From Nocardioides sp. (GTDB taxonomy: Bacteria; Actinomycetota; Actinomycetes; Propionibacteriales; Nocardioidaceae): a DNA stretch of 45,154 nt. The notes beneath the pieces are model-generated. The model was not told where the DNA came from. It saw only the letters and a list, made by a program, of their open reading frames with translations, and ran no database searches. The DNA is taken from NCBI RefSeq assembly GCF_024509035.1, contig NZ_JANINT010000091.1, forward strand, positions 1 to 45,154, written 5' to 3'. A program made the position numbers and the translations under genes. Shown one piece after another: positions 22,883 through 30,723 of the stretch; the first letter of the stretch is position 1, and every line of letters starts with the position of its first letter.

Positions 22883-24468
22883 GCGACGCTCCCCTCACTC
22901 CGGGCCCCGTCCGGGCCCGCCGGGGCCGCGCCCTGCGCGGCCATGTCGTGGGTCGCCATGAAGTCGATCACGCCGTCGACGTCCACGGTGGCCGATTCCA
23001 GCACCCCGATCTTGCGGCGGTCGCGCATCACGACGACGCGCTGGGCCAGACGCAGGACCTCCTCGAGCTCGGAGGAGATGAAGATGACCGACAGACCCTG
23101 CTCGGCGAGCTCGGCGACCTTGGCCTGGATGTCGGCCTTCGCGCCGACGTCGATGCCCCGGGTCGGCTCGTCGAGGATGATCAGCTCCGGGGCGGTCGCG
23201 AGCCACCGGGCGAGCAGCACCTTCTGCTGGTTGCCGCCGGAGAGCTCGCCCGCGATCCGGTCGGGGTCGGCGGGGCGTACGCCGAGCGCCGACATGTACT
23301 CCGCCACGACGGCATCGCGCTCGGCGCGGCGCACCCGCCGCAGCCAGCCACGCCGGGCCTGGATGCCCAGGACGATGTTCTCGCCGACGGTCAGGTCGGC
23401 GATGATGCCCTCGGAGCGGCGGTTCTCCGAGGAGAACGCGATGCGGCGCTCGATCGCCCGGCGGGGATTGGTGACCTTCGTGCGCTCGCCGTTGATCTCC
23501 ACGGTCCCCGTGTCGGCCCGGTCGGCGCCGTACAGCAGGCGGACCAGCTCGGTGCGCCCGGAGCCGAGGAGGCCGGCGATGCCCACGACCTCCCCGCGGT
23601 AGACGTCGATGTCGGCGGGGTCCAGGACGCCGCGGCGGCCGATGCTCTCAGCGCGGAGGACCGGGGTCACCGAGCGGTCGACGCTGCGCTCCGCGCTGGC
23701 CGAGATCGCCTCGAGGTCGTCGAGCACGCGCCCGATCATCTTGGTGACGAGGTCTCCGCGCGACAGCTCGGCGGCGGGGTACTCCCCGACCAGCCGGCCG
23801 TTGCGCAGGACGGTGATGCGATCGGAGATCTCGTAGACCTGGTCGAGGAAGTGCGTCACGAAGAGGATCGCGACCCCCCGGTCGCGCAGTCCGCGGACGA
23901 CGGCGAAGAGGCGGTCGACCTCCTCCCGGTCGAGGCTGGAGGTCGGCTCGTCGAGGATCAGGACGCGCGCGTCGAGGACCATGGCCCGGCTGATGGCGAC
24001 GAGCTGCTGGACCGCGATCGAGTGGCTGCCGAGCATCGACTGGGTGTCGATCGTGACACCCAGGCTCGCGAGGTGCTCGGCCGCGGCGCGGTGGGTGGCC
24101 CGCCAGTCGATGCCCCGGACGGTGCGGGACTCGTGACCGAGCATCACGTTCTCGCCGACCGAGAGGTTCGGGCAGAGGTTGATCTCCTGGTAGACCGTCG
24201 AGATCCCGGCGCTCTGCGCGTCGGCCGCGGAGCCGAAGACCCGATGCTCGCCTGCGACGACGATGGTGCCCTCGTCGATGGCGTAGACGCCGGTCAACGC
24301 CTTGATGAGGGTCGACTTGCCGGCGCCGTTCTCGCCGAGGAGCGCGTGGACCTCGCCGGGGCGCAGCCGGAGGTCGACGCCGTCGAGCGCGAGCACGCCG
24401 GGGAAGCGGATGGTGATCGCGCTCATCTCGACGACGAACCGCTGGTCATCGCCGGTGGACGTGTGCAT
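22879..24468 (-). CDS. ytfR: Sugar ABC transporter ATP-binding protein, YtfR-like
   Basis: A 529-aa double ATPase close to E. coli YtfR: Walker A GENGAGKS (45-52), degenerate first signature HSIAVQQL, Walker B VLILDEPTSSLD, FVTHFLDQVYEISDRITVLRNG, then second half with degenerate Walker A GLLGSGRTEL, signature LSGGNQQK and Walker [13 protein letters not shown]. The ATG at 24468 has no clear ribosome site; an internal ATG at residue 15 is a possible start. It lies downstream of a strong intercistronic stem-loop after the binding-protein gene and overlaps the first permease. Confidence 0.92.
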   Translation of the reverse strand: MHTSTGDDQRFVVEMSAITIRFPGVLALDGVDLRLRPGEVHALLGENGAGKSTLIKALTGVYAIDEGTIVVAGEHRVFGSAADAQSAGISTVYQEINLCPNLSVGENVMLGHESRTVRGIDWRATHRAAAEHLASLGVTIDTQSMLGSHSIAVQQLVAISRAMVLDARVLILDEPTSSLDREEVDRLFAVVRGLRDRGVAILFVTHFLDQVYEISDRITVLRNGRLVGEYPAAELSRGDLVTKMIGRVLDDLEAISASAERSVDRSVTPVLRAESIGRRGVLDPADIDVYRGEVVGIAGLLGSGRTELVRLLYGADRADTGTVEINGERTKVTNPRRAIERRIAFSSENRRSEGIIADLTVGENIVLGIQARRGWLRRVRRAERDAVVAEYMSALGVRPADPDRIAGELSGGNQQKVLLARWLATAPELIILDEPTRGIDVGAKADIQAKVAELAEQGLSVIFISSELEEVLRLAQRVVVMRDRRKIGVLESATVDVDGVIDFMATHDMAAQGAAPAGPDGARSEGSVA

Positions 24469-24491
24469 GGAGGACCCCTGTCTCCGGAGCA

Positions 24492-24524
24492 GGGGCTCCG
24501 CCGGGACTGGACCGGCGGAGCCCC
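24492..24524 (-). terminator. Intercistronic stem-loop after the YtfQ-like gene
   Basis: A perfect 13-bp GC-rich stem, GGGGCTCCGCCGG (24492-24504) and its complement (24512-24524), with a 7-nt loop and no U-tract. It sits between binding protein and ATPase genes, where it would protect the upstream mRNA and reduce read-through. This is a common way to make more binding protein than membrane complex. Confidence 0.7.
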
Positions 24525-24558
24525 CCTCCGGGCTGCATGGACGGTCGGTCGGCTCGGC

Positions 24559-25542
24559 TCAGTAGGGGCGCGAGTCCAAGACCTTGGCGGCCTGGTCCTG
24601 GGTGAAGGACTGGTCGACCGCGAAGGTCTGCTTGTCCACGGACTCGTCGTTCAGGACGGACTTGACGAGTTCGGCAGCCTGGTCCCCGAGCAGCGGGTTG
24701 CACTCGACGATGAAGTTGATCTTGCCGTCGACCAGAGCCTGCATGCCGTCGTGCACCGCGTCGATCGACACGATCTTGATGTCCTCACCGGGGGTGCCGC
24801 CGGCGGCCTCGATCGCCTCGATGGCGCCCAGCGCCATGTCGTCGTTGTGGGCGAACACCAGATCGATCCCGTCGACGCCGTACTTCTGGAGGAAGCCCTC
24901 CATGACCTTCTTGCCACCGTCGCGGGTGAACTCGCCGGTCTGGGAGTCGATCTTCTCGATCTTGGTGCCCTCGATCGCGGAGTCGAAGCCCGTGGCGCGA
25001 TCGTTGGCCGGGGCCGAGCCGGTCGTGCCCTCGAGGACGACGAGCTTGGTGGCGGTGTCGCCGAACGTGTCGGCCGCCCACTGCCCTGCGGTCTCGCCCT
25101 CCTTGGTGAAGTCGTCGCCGACCCAGGCCGCGTAGAGGTCGTCGGAGGACGACACGGTGCGGTCCTCCAGGATGACCGGGATGTCGGCCTCCTTGGCCTC
25201 GTTGAGCACGTCGTCCCAGCCGTCCTCGACGATGGGGGCGATCACGATCGCGTCGACGCCCTGGTTGATGAAGCTGCGGACAGCGGCGATCTGCGCCGCC
25301 GGGTCGTTGTCCGCCGCGTTGAAGACCAGGTCGAAGCCGTTCTCCTTGGAGAACGCCTCCTTCATGGACTCCGTGTTGGCGCTGCGCCACCCGGACTCCG
25401 AGCCGGTCTGGGCGAAGCCCACCTTGATCACGCCGCCGCTGTCGCTCGAGCCGTCGCCCGAGTCCGAGCTGCCGCCGCATCCGGTCGCGACGAGTGCCAG
25501 AGAACCCAGCATCGCTACGCCGGTCAGGACCTTCTTCAACAC
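24559..25542 (-). CDS. ytfQ: Sugar ABC transporter substrate-binding lipoprotein, YtfQ-like
   Basis: A 327-aa exported lipoprotein: lipobox LVATGC with lipidated Cys22, a Gly/Ser/Asp-rich linker, then a type I periplasmic-binding fold. VGFAQTGSESGWR and INQGVDAIVIAPIVEDGW match E. coli YtfQ, the galactofuranose-binding protein, and FAHNDDMALGAIEAIE is also shared. The GTG at 25542 is chosen because AGGAGG lies 7 nt upstream and the signal peptide starts there; a longer start to 25638 has no support. It is the first gene of the operon, downstream of a promoter covered by LacI-type operators. Binding of galactofuranose or another pentose/hexose furanose is inferred. Confidence 0.93.
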   Translation of the reverse strand: MLKKVLTGVAMLGSLALVATGCGGSSDSGDGSSDSGGVIKVGFAQTGSESGWRSANTESMKEAFSKENGFDLVFNAADNDPAAQIAAVRSFINQGVDAIVIAPIVEDGWDDVLNEAKEADIPVILEDRTVSSSDDLYAAWVGDDFTKEGETAGQWAADTFGDTATKLVVLEGTTGSAPANDRATGFDSAIEGTKIEKIDSQTGEFTRDGGKKVMEGFLQKYGVDGIDLVFAHNDDMALGAIEAIEAAGGTPGEDIKIVSIDAVHDGMQALVDGKINFIVECNPLLGDQAAELVKSVLNDESVDKQTFAVDQSFTQDQAAKVLDSRPY

Positions 25543-25625
25543 TTCCGAACCTCCTCGCTGGACCGGCGCGGTGGCTGCCGGCTGAGTTGGATGACGCGAG
25601 TCCCGGGACGTGCCACTTCTCGGGA

Positions 25626-25639
25626 TGTTAACCCTCACA
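25626..25639. promoter_or_regulatory. LacI-type operator O1
   Basis: TGTTAACCCTCACA fits TGNNANCGNTNNCA except for one central base. It lies about 11-24 nt downstream of the predicted start of the ytfQ transcript, a repressing position. It is 11/14 identical to O3 in the same orientation. Confidence 0.6.
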
Positions 25640-25656
25640 ATTGGGGGTGGCGCCAG

Positions 25657-25685
25657 ACGTTAGCGGTAACATTTCGGTAACACAA
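25657..25685 (-). promoter_or_regulatory. Predicted promoter of the ytfQ-like operon
   Basis: On the minus strand: -35 TTGTGT (25685-25680), a 17-bp spacer and -10 TAACGT (25662-25657). Operator O2 covers the spacer end and -10. It predicts a leader of about 108 nt before the GTG at 25542. Confidence 0.6.
25658..25671. promoter_or_regulatory. LacI-type operator O2
   Basis: CGTTAGCGGTAACA matches TGNNANCGNTNNCA except for the first base and has the CG centre typical of LacI sites. It overlaps the -10 of the ytfQ promoter, with a half-site copy (CGGTAACA) directly upstream at 25675-25682. Its centre is 32 bp from O1, about three helical turns. Confidence 0.65.
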
Positions 25686-25739
25686 GCGTCACCGTGCGCG
25701 GCGCTGATCGGCCTGGACCAGGCTGCGGAGGTGAACGTC

Positions 25740-25753
25740 CGTTAACGATCACA
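25740..25753. promoter_or_regulatory. LacI-type operator O3
   Basis: CGTTAACGATCACA matches TGNNANCGNTNNCA except for the first base. It is 82 bp upstream of O2 centre to centre, about eight helical turns, so it may act as an auxiliary site for looping or serve the divergent SDR gene. Confidence 0.55.
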
Positions 25754-26032
25754 ATCGGCCGACGGGGCCGAGTGACGCACCGGGAGCCGCGGCGGCGCCG
25801 AGCGAGCTGCAGCCGGGACCGCGCCGATGGGCATCCACTGTGCCGGTGTGACGCAGGTCACCGCAATGCCCTTCGGGCGGGCGACTGGATGACGCCGGGC
25901 GTCGGGTGGGTGGGCTGCACCCAGGAGGAGCGGGTCCTGCCACGGGCCGGTCATCGGCGCGAGCGTGGGCGGCGTACCCATCCCGCACGGCGCGGCCACC
26001 CGGGCCGCGCCCCGACCAGGAGCGCCATCCCC

Positions 26033-26788
26033 ATGCCGACCACCCTCCCCCGCCCCTACGACCTGACCGGCACCACGGCCGTCGTGACCGGCGCCGCGCG
26101 CGGCATCGGGCTGGCGACCGCCTCGCTGCTGCGCGAGCGCGGCGCGCGCCTCGTCCTCAGCGACGTCTCCGAGACGGTCCGCGAGCAGGCTGGCGACGAT
26201 GTCGCCGTCCTCGTGGGCGACGCGGCCGACGAGGACGTCGCCCGCGCCACCGTCCAGCTCGCCGTCGACCGCTTCGGCGGCGTCGACGTCCTGGTCAACA
26301 ACGCCGGCCGGACCCTCAACAAGCTGATCACCGAGACGAGCGTCGAGGAGTTCGACGCGATCCTGGCCACCAACGCCCGTGGCAACTTCCTCCACGCCCG
26401 CGAGGCGTTCCGCGTCATGCAGGAGACCGGCGGCGGCTCGATCGTCTCGGTCGCCTCGGTCTCCTCGGTGGTGGCGTTCGAGACCCAGACGGCGTACGCC
26501 GCCTCCAAGGGCGCGCTCGCCCAGATGACGCGCGTGCTCGCGATCGAGGGTGGGCCCCACGGCATCCGCAGCAACGCCGTGCTGCCGGGCGTGATCGACA
26601 CCGACATCATGGAGGGAGTCGCGGAGAACGGCCGCGAGATGCTCGCGGGGTTCGGCTCCGCCCACCCGATCGGCCGCATCGGCCGGCCCGAGGAGGTCGC
26701 GGAGGCCATCGCGTTCCTGGCCGCGCCTGCGTCCTCGTTCGTCACCGGCGCCCTGCTCGCGGTCGACGGCGGCTGGACCGCCCAGTAG
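26033..26788 (+). CDS. SDR family oxidoreductase divergent from the sugar operon
   Basis: A 251-aa classical SDR: TGAARGIG (19-26), NNAG (89-92), catalytic Ser142, Tyr155 and Lys159 (YAASK), and the C-terminal VTGALLAVDGGW. The ATG at 26033 has AGGAG about 10 nt upstream; the frame is open far upstream but without coding character. It shares the 490-bp control region with the ytfQ-like operon and may be co-regulated, for example as a sugar or polyol dehydrogenase (inference). A stem-loop at 25989-26011 precedes it. Confidence 0.9.
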   Translation: MPTTLPRPYDLTGTTAVVTGAARGIGLATASLLRERGARLVLSDVSETVREQAGDDVAVLVGDAADEDVARATVQLAVDRFGGVDVLVNNAGRTLNKLITETSVEEFDAILATNARGNFLHAREAFRVMQETGGGSIVSVASVSSVVAFETQTAYAASKGALAQMTRVLAIEGGPHGIRSNAVLPGVIDTDIMEGVAENGREMLAGFGSAHPIGRIGRPEEVAEAIAFLAAPASSFVTGALLAVDGGWTAQ

Positions 26789-26880
26789 GCGTCCAGGATC
26801 CCGGCGGGCGGATGTCTCGCCCGGCGATCCGGCCCGCTCCTGCCGATCTGTTGTTCACCTTCGTGTGGTCTCATCGTCAC

Positions 26881-27234
26881 GTGGCAGCCACTCACGTGTC
26901 GGGGCGTCACGCCCGACTCGATGTCTCCATCGACGGTGTCCGGATCACCCGCACCGCCTCAGACGCCGCACGCCGGCACGTCGAGCGCGTCTACGAGCTC
27001 GAGTGGGACCGGATCGCCGGTGCGACGCTCGAGACCTCGCGCAAGGGCCGCACGATCGTCCGGGTCGCGGTCGCCGACGCCCCCGCGGTCGCGAAGCACC
27101 GCGACGACCCCTACGCGATCAAGGTCCTCCGCGCGGAGGCCGGCTCCGCGCCCGCCGTCGTCGACCTCATCGAGCACGAGGTCCAGGTGCGCCGGCGGTG
27201 GCGGGAGCAGGCTCCCGCCACGGCGACGAGCTGA
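26881..27234 (+). CDS. Hypothetical protein
   Basis: A 117-aa protein from the GTG at 26881, which begins VAATHVSGRHARLDVSIDG. An in-frame ATG at 26812 would give 140 aa but adds a stretch without coding character. It appears soluble, with alternating strands and a charged C-terminal helix (VVDLIEHEVQVRRRWREQ). The segment VYELEWDRIAGATLETSRKGRTIVRV resembles short beta meanders of PH-like domains, but I do not recognise the family. It is followed after 11 bp by the convergent DUF3068 gene. Function unknown. Confidence 0.6.
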   Translation: MAATHVSGRHARLDVSIDGVRITRTASDAARRHVERVYELEWDRIAGATLETSRKGRTIVRVAVADAPAVAKHRDDPYAIKVLRAEAGSAPAVVDLIEHEVQVRRRWREQAPATATS

Positions 27235-27245
27235 GCCGAGCCGGG

Positions 27246-28175
27246 TCAGCCGACGGTCGTCGTCGACCGGCCGTCGGTCCGGGCGGCAGCGGCACGCTTG
27301 CGGCGACCGAGGACCATGAGGGCCAGACCTGCCAGCACGAACGGGATCCCGACCGCGAGGCCCACGACCGGCACGATGTCCTCGAGCAGCCGGAGCGTCG
27401 CTCGAGCATCGTTGGCGTCGTCGACGTTGGTCGTGACCTGGTCGTCGGTGAAGGCGAGGTCGAGCTCGAGCAGCGGCGTGCCGTCGTCGGCGACCCGCTC
27501 CTGGTGGACGACCTGCTTGATGATCGAGCCCGTGCGCGGCTCGATGTAGAAGGTGTACGTCGCGTCGTAGGTGCCGGTGATGTCCGCGACGAGCTCCACG
27601 CCGGTCGCGTGGGCGACGTACTCGTACTTGTAGACGGTGAGGCCCTCGATCTTCTCCTCGTCGACGTACTTCGCGTCCACGGTCCCCGCGACGATGTCGT
27701 CCCACACCGGGTAGGTCTTCTTCTCGGCATTGAACGGCCACTTGTTCTGCAGGCCCGCGAGCTGAGGAGCGGTCTCGGGCAGGTAGTCGCCGTTGTCGAC
27801 GGTCATCGCGGTGTGACGGTCGGCGACGAACTGCTGGGTCTCGGCGCTGATCAGCCGACCCTCGGGGTCGTCCTTGTCGACGCAGGAGTCGATGCCGCCC
27901 TCGTCGTGCACCAGGCACAGCGAGGTGTTGAACACGACGTTGTCGTCGTCGGAGGCCTCGGAGTCGACCGCATTGCCGCTCCAGGCCAGGACCGGGCCCT
28001 CCTCGAGGGCGTCGCCACCGGAGAAGACCCCGGCGGTGCCGGACAGCGCGGTGGTGTTGTCGGTGTCGAGGGGCGTGCGCTCGACCTGGCCCGGCACCCA
28101 GGTGAGGGCGACGATCGCCACGACGACGAAGAACGAGCCGAGCGTGACGAGAAGAACTGGCAGCACCTTGCGCAT
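27246..28175 (-). CDS. DUF3068 (PorA-like) family membrane protein
   Basis: A 309-aa protein with an N-terminal TM helix or signal anchor (about 5-27), a large extracytoplasmic domain and a C-terminal TM helix (about 272-292) followed by a basic tail (RRKRAAAAR). The layout and the segments VFNTSLCLVHD, WPFNAEKKTYPVWD and YTFYIEPRTGSIIKQV correspond to the DUF3068 family of actinobacterial surface proteins. Two cysteines in the outer domain could form a disulfide. The ATG has GAGGAGG 4 nt upstream. It is apparently monocistronic. Function is unknown; porin annotations of this family are weak. Confidence 0.85.
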   Translation of the reverse strand: MRKVLPVLLVTLGSFFVVVAIVALTWVPGQVERTPLDTDNTTALSGTAGVFSGGDALEEGPVLAWSGNAVDSEASDDDNVVFNTSLCLVHDEGGIDSCVDKDDPEGRLISAETQQFVADRHTAMTVDNGDYLPETAPQLAGLQNKWPFNAEKKTYPVWDDIVAGTVDAKYVDEEKIEGLTVYKYEYVAHATGVELVADITGTYDATYTFYIEPRTGSIIKQVVHQERVADDGTPLLELDLAFTDDQVTTNVDDANDARATLRLLEDIVPVVGLAVGIPFVLAGLALMVLGRRKRAAAARTDGRSTTTVG

Positions 28176-28282
28176 GGCGCCTCCTCTGCGGAGTACGTCA
28201 GGCCGGGCATTGGCTCCCGCCCGGGTCGAGCGGCTTCGACCAGCCAGAACCGTACTGCACCCCGCTCATGTCCGTGGCCGAC

Positions 28283-28306
28283 GAGGTGTAGATCACACTA
28301 CGCCTC
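28283..28306. terminator. Imperfect stem-loop downstream of the lipoprotein hydrolase
   Basis: GAGGTGTAG (28283-28291) pairs with CTACGCCTC (28298-28306) with one mismatch and a 6-nt loop, between the end of the lipoprotein hydrolase and the DUF3068 gene. It is a plausible terminator. Confidence 0.45.
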
Positions 28307-28341
28307 CCGGCTGCGCTCGGCAGCCTCTCTCCATGGGTCGC

Positions 28342-29196
28342 TCATCCGGCGTCCACGATCCACCGCAGCACGGCTCGGGAGAAGGCGAGGGGGCGCCCGT
28401 CGTCGTCGTTGAGCAGCTCGTAGCCGTGGCCGTGCGCGACGAGGTGGAGCCGGCTCCCACCCGGCGCGTTCCGGACGACGGCGCGCGCGGCGGCCACCTC
28501 CTCCGGCCCCTCGTCTCCGGCCATCGCCACGAGGACCGGCACCCGGACGGCTCGGCCGCGCCGGACCACCTCGGCGCCCGGCCAGTCCGACGGCCCGGAG
28601 AGGTCGACCACCGCGTCGATCCCCGCCAGGGTCGAGGCGCCCATCAGCGCCACGCTGCCACCCATCGAAGCACCCATGAGCACCACGCGACGGGCGCCCA
28701 TCCGGGTGCGTGCGTGGTCGACGGCGACGCGCACCAGGTCCGTCTGGTCCTCGGCCTCGAAGCGGCCTGACTCGACCTTCACGCAGTCCGACGCCCCGTA
28801 GCGGCACAGGTCGACGGCCAAGAACCTCACCGCTGCGTCCGGTCGGGCCCCCAGGAACGGGAGCCACCCGCACCAGCCGTCGCCGTTCGTCTGGTGGAGC
28901 AGGACCACCACCGTGGGTCCGCGACCGACGCTGATGGCCGAGCTCCTGCCGACCGCCGGGTCCTCGAGCCGGACGTGCTCGTAGCGCAGGTCGGACACCG
29001 CCGGCGGCTGCGGTCCGCAGCGCGCGAGCCGACCGCGAGGCAGCACCCACGGCTGCTCCGTCGGCCGGACGGAGGCGACGGTCGGGGTCGGCCGAGGCCG
29101 AGCGGCGTCGGTCTCGGAGTCCTCCGAGCAGGCCGCCGGCAGACCCAGCGACAGCACCGCAGCCAGAGCCACCAGTGGTCGCGCGAGGATGAGCAT
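28342..29196 (-). CDS. Alpha/beta hydrolase lipoprotein, MarR-controlled
   Basis: A 284-aa exported lipoprotein: short signal peptide and lipobox LPAAC (lipid on Cys23), then a Pro/Thr-rich linker. The alpha/beta-hydrolase core has nucleophile Ser177 in MGASMGG, a late Asp in VAMAGDEGPEE and His in VAHGHGYELL. Extra cysteines (60, 109, 131, 138) suggest disulfides. The ATG is leaderless, with TAACAT 6 nt upstream and TTGTCA 18 bp further, and an 18-bp palindrome overlaps the promoter spacer. The divergent MarR gene at 29275 probably represses it. The substrate is unknown; an esterase acting at the outer membrane face is likely. Confidence 0.86.
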   Translation of the reverse strand: MLILARPLVALAAVLSLGLPAACSEDSETDAARPRPTPTVASVRPTEQPWVLPRGRLARCGPQPPAVSDLRYEHVRLEDPAVGRSSAISVGRGPTVVVLLHQTNGDGWCGWLPFLGARPDAAVRFLAVDLCRYGASDCVKVESGRFEAEDQTDLVRVAVDHARTRMGARRVVLMGASMGGSVALMGASTLAGIDAVVDLSGPSDWPGAEVVRRGRAVRVPVLVAMAGDEGPEEVAAARAVVRNAPGGSRLHLVAHGHGYELLNDDDGRPLAFSRAVLRWIVDAG

Positions 29197-29202
29197 CCCC
29201 GG

Positions 29203-29232
29203 ATGTTAGTTCGACCTCGTACTATCTGACAA
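29203..29232 (-). promoter_or_regulatory. Promoter of the lipoprotein hydrolase
   Basis: On the minus strand: -35 TTGTCA (29232-29227), an 18-bp spacer, -10 TAACAT (29208-29203), then 6 nt to the ATG. The transcript is predicted to be leaderless. The spacer and the start of the -10 form the palindromic operator. Confidence 0.65.
29207..29224. promoter_or_regulatory. Candidate MarR operator
   Basis: TAGTTCGACCTCGTACTA is an 18-bp palindrome with only two mismatched pairs. It occupies the spacer of the hydrolase promoter and ends 50 bp before the marR start. The size and placement suit a MarR dimer controlling both divergent genes. Confidence 0.65.
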
Positions 29233-29274
29233 TGACCATGTGCGCCCGCAGCATCCGCGCGAGAGGATGACGAG

Positions 29275-29757
29275 GTGGCGAAGGAGCAGGCGCGGCAGGT
29301 CGGCGGGCCGGACGGGAACGTCGTGCTGGACCTCTTCGTGCTCCACCAGCGCGTGGGCGACCTCATGGAGGTGGCACTCGACGGCACCGGCATCCGACCC
29401 GCGGAGTACGCCGTCTACAGCCAGCTCGCCGCCGCCGCGCTGACCCCCCGGGAGCTCAGCGCGCGCCTCGGCGTCACGCCGTCGACGCTGACCGGACTCC
29501 TCGAGGCGCTCGCGCGTCGCGAGCACATCGTCCGCGAGCGCGACCCCGCGGACGGCCGCTCCTACCGGGTACGCCTGACCGACGCCGGGCGTGACCAGCA
29601 CCGCAACGCGCTCGGCGGGTTCCGCCGGATGCTCGGCCGCTACGAGTCCCGGCTGCCGGTCGAGCCGAGCGTGGTCCGCGAGCTGCTCACCACCCTCGAC
29701 CAGACCGCGGCGCGAGTGGTCGACGAGCTCTCCTCGGACTCCGGCTACCGGCCCTGA
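29275..29757 (+). CDS. MarR family transcriptional regulator
   Basis: A 160-aa winged-helix regulator. The recognition helix region LTPRELSARLGVTPSTLTGLLEALARR (about 56-82) and the wing RERDPADGRSYRVRLTDAG are typical MarR. It starts with GTG and has GAGAGG upstream. It is divergent from the hydrolase lipoprotein with 78 bp between the starts, and the operator lies there. The usual MarR logic applies: repression relieved by a small ligand, likely the hydrolase substrate or product (inference). The stop is followed by a strong terminator (29796-29840). Confidence 0.9.
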   Translation: MAKEQARQVGGPDGNVVLDLFVLHQRVGDLMEVALDGTGIRPAEYAVYSQLAAAALTPRELSARLGVTPSTLTGLLEALARREHIVRERDPADGRSYRVRLTDAGRDQHRNALGGFRRMLGRYESRLPVEPSVVRELLTTLDQTAARVVDELSSDSGYRP

Positions 29758-29795
29758 CCCGCCACACCGTTCAGCCGGGCGGCAGCTCGGACCGA

Positions 29796-29840
29796 GACGC
29801 CGGACCCGTGGGGACGAGACGACCCGCGTGGTCCGGCGTC
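29796..29840. terminator. Bidirectional terminator between marR and a convergent SDR gene
   Basis: A perfect 11-bp stem, GACGCCGGACC (29796-29806) and GGTCCGGCGTC (29830-29840), with a 23-nt loop, in the gap between convergent genes. Confidence 0.6.
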
Positions 29841-29853
29841 AGCGCGTTCTCGG

Positions 29854-30588
29854 CTACCAGGCGATCGGTCCGTGTGCGCCGACGAAGGTCCCCGACGCAG
29901 CGTTCTCCGGAAGCGTGGCGGCCGCCAGGACGACCTGGGCCGCCTGCGACGCCGTGAGGGGCGCCTGTTCCTTGTTCATCGGCGTGAGCTCGGTCTGCAC
30001 GAATCCCGGGCAGACGGCGGTGACCTTGATGCCGGCCGGGGCGAGGGTCTTCGCCAGTCCGATCGTGATGCTGTTCAAGGCTGCCTTGGAGCTCTGGTAG
30101 CCCGGCACCACCATCGGGTAGTAGGGCGAGTCGGGGTTGTTCTGGTCGCTGAGCGAGCCCATGGTCGTCGAGACGTTCACGATCCGGGCCCCGGCGCTTC
30201 GCCGCAGGAGCGGGAGGAAGGCCTCGGTCACCGCGACGGCGCCGAACACGTTGACCTCGAAGGTCGCTCGGACCAGCTCCGGGTTGGCGAAGTGGTGCTC
30301 GGTCGCGTCGGTGGCCTCCGGCAGGACGCCGGCGTTGTTGACCAGGACGTCGAGCCGTCCCTGGTCGCGGGCGACCCGTTCCGCGGCGGCGGCGATGCTG
30401 TCCGAGGACGTCACGTCGAGCGCGAGGGGTCGTACGTCGAGCCCCTCCTGCCGCAGCGACGCGGCAGCCGCCTCGGCGTCGGCGAGGTTGCGGCCGGTGA
30501 GCAGGACGCAGGCTCCGGTCTGGGCGAGGGCGCGAGAGGTGGCGAGACCGATGCCGCGGGTGGCGCCGGTGACGAGTGCGATGGTCAT
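29854..30588 (-). CDS. SDR family oxidoreductase
   Basis: A 244-aa classical SDR from the ATG at 30588: TGATRGIG (7-14), NNAG, NVSTTMGS with the catalytic Ser, and YQSSK with the catalytic Tyr and Lys. A 16-residue insert (DQNNPDSPYYPMVVPG) separates Ser and Tyr more than usual, as in carbonyl reductases of the Cbr type. GGAG lies 4 nt before the ATG; an upstream in-frame start (30651) is unlikely. It appears monocistronic. The substrate is unknown. Confidence 0.9.
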   Translation of the reverse strand: MTIALVTGATRGIGLATSRALAQTGACVLLTGRNLADAEAAAASLRQEGLDVRPLALDVTSSDSIAAAAERVARDQGRLDVLVNNAGVLPEATDATEHHFANPELVRATFEVNVFGAVAVTEAFLPLLRRSAGARIVNVSTTMGSLSDQNNPDSPYYPMVVPGYQSSKAALNSITIGLAKTLAPAGIKVTAVCPGFVQTELTPMNKEQAPLTASQAAQVVLAAATLPENAASGTFVGAHGPIAW

Positions 30589-30723
30589 GGGTCTCCGATC
30601 GAGGACGAGAACCCGGGTCGAGCCGACCTGGGGGAACGCGGCGCGCTCCATCCAGCAGACGTGCGGGCCGATCCGGACGTGAGGTCCTCGGGCGGATTCG
30701 CGATCGCGTGCGCCGACCCCCGA

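Larger units (their letters stand above)
25543..26032. other. 490-bp divergent control region
   Basis: There is no convincing gene in this gap between the divergent ytfQ-like and SDR genes. It holds the ytfQ promoter and three LacI-type operators in its left half, an A/T-richer stretch around 25620-25760, and a 9-bp GC stem-loop (25989-25997 with 26003-26011) just before the SDR gene. The 25830-25980 part looks structured, but I could not fit it to a known riboswitch. Confidence 0.6.

Noticed and set aside
25830..25980. A riboswitch upstream of the SDR at 26033
   Set aside because: The stretch looks structured, but I could not match it to ZTP, cobalamin, fluoride or other known consensus motifs.
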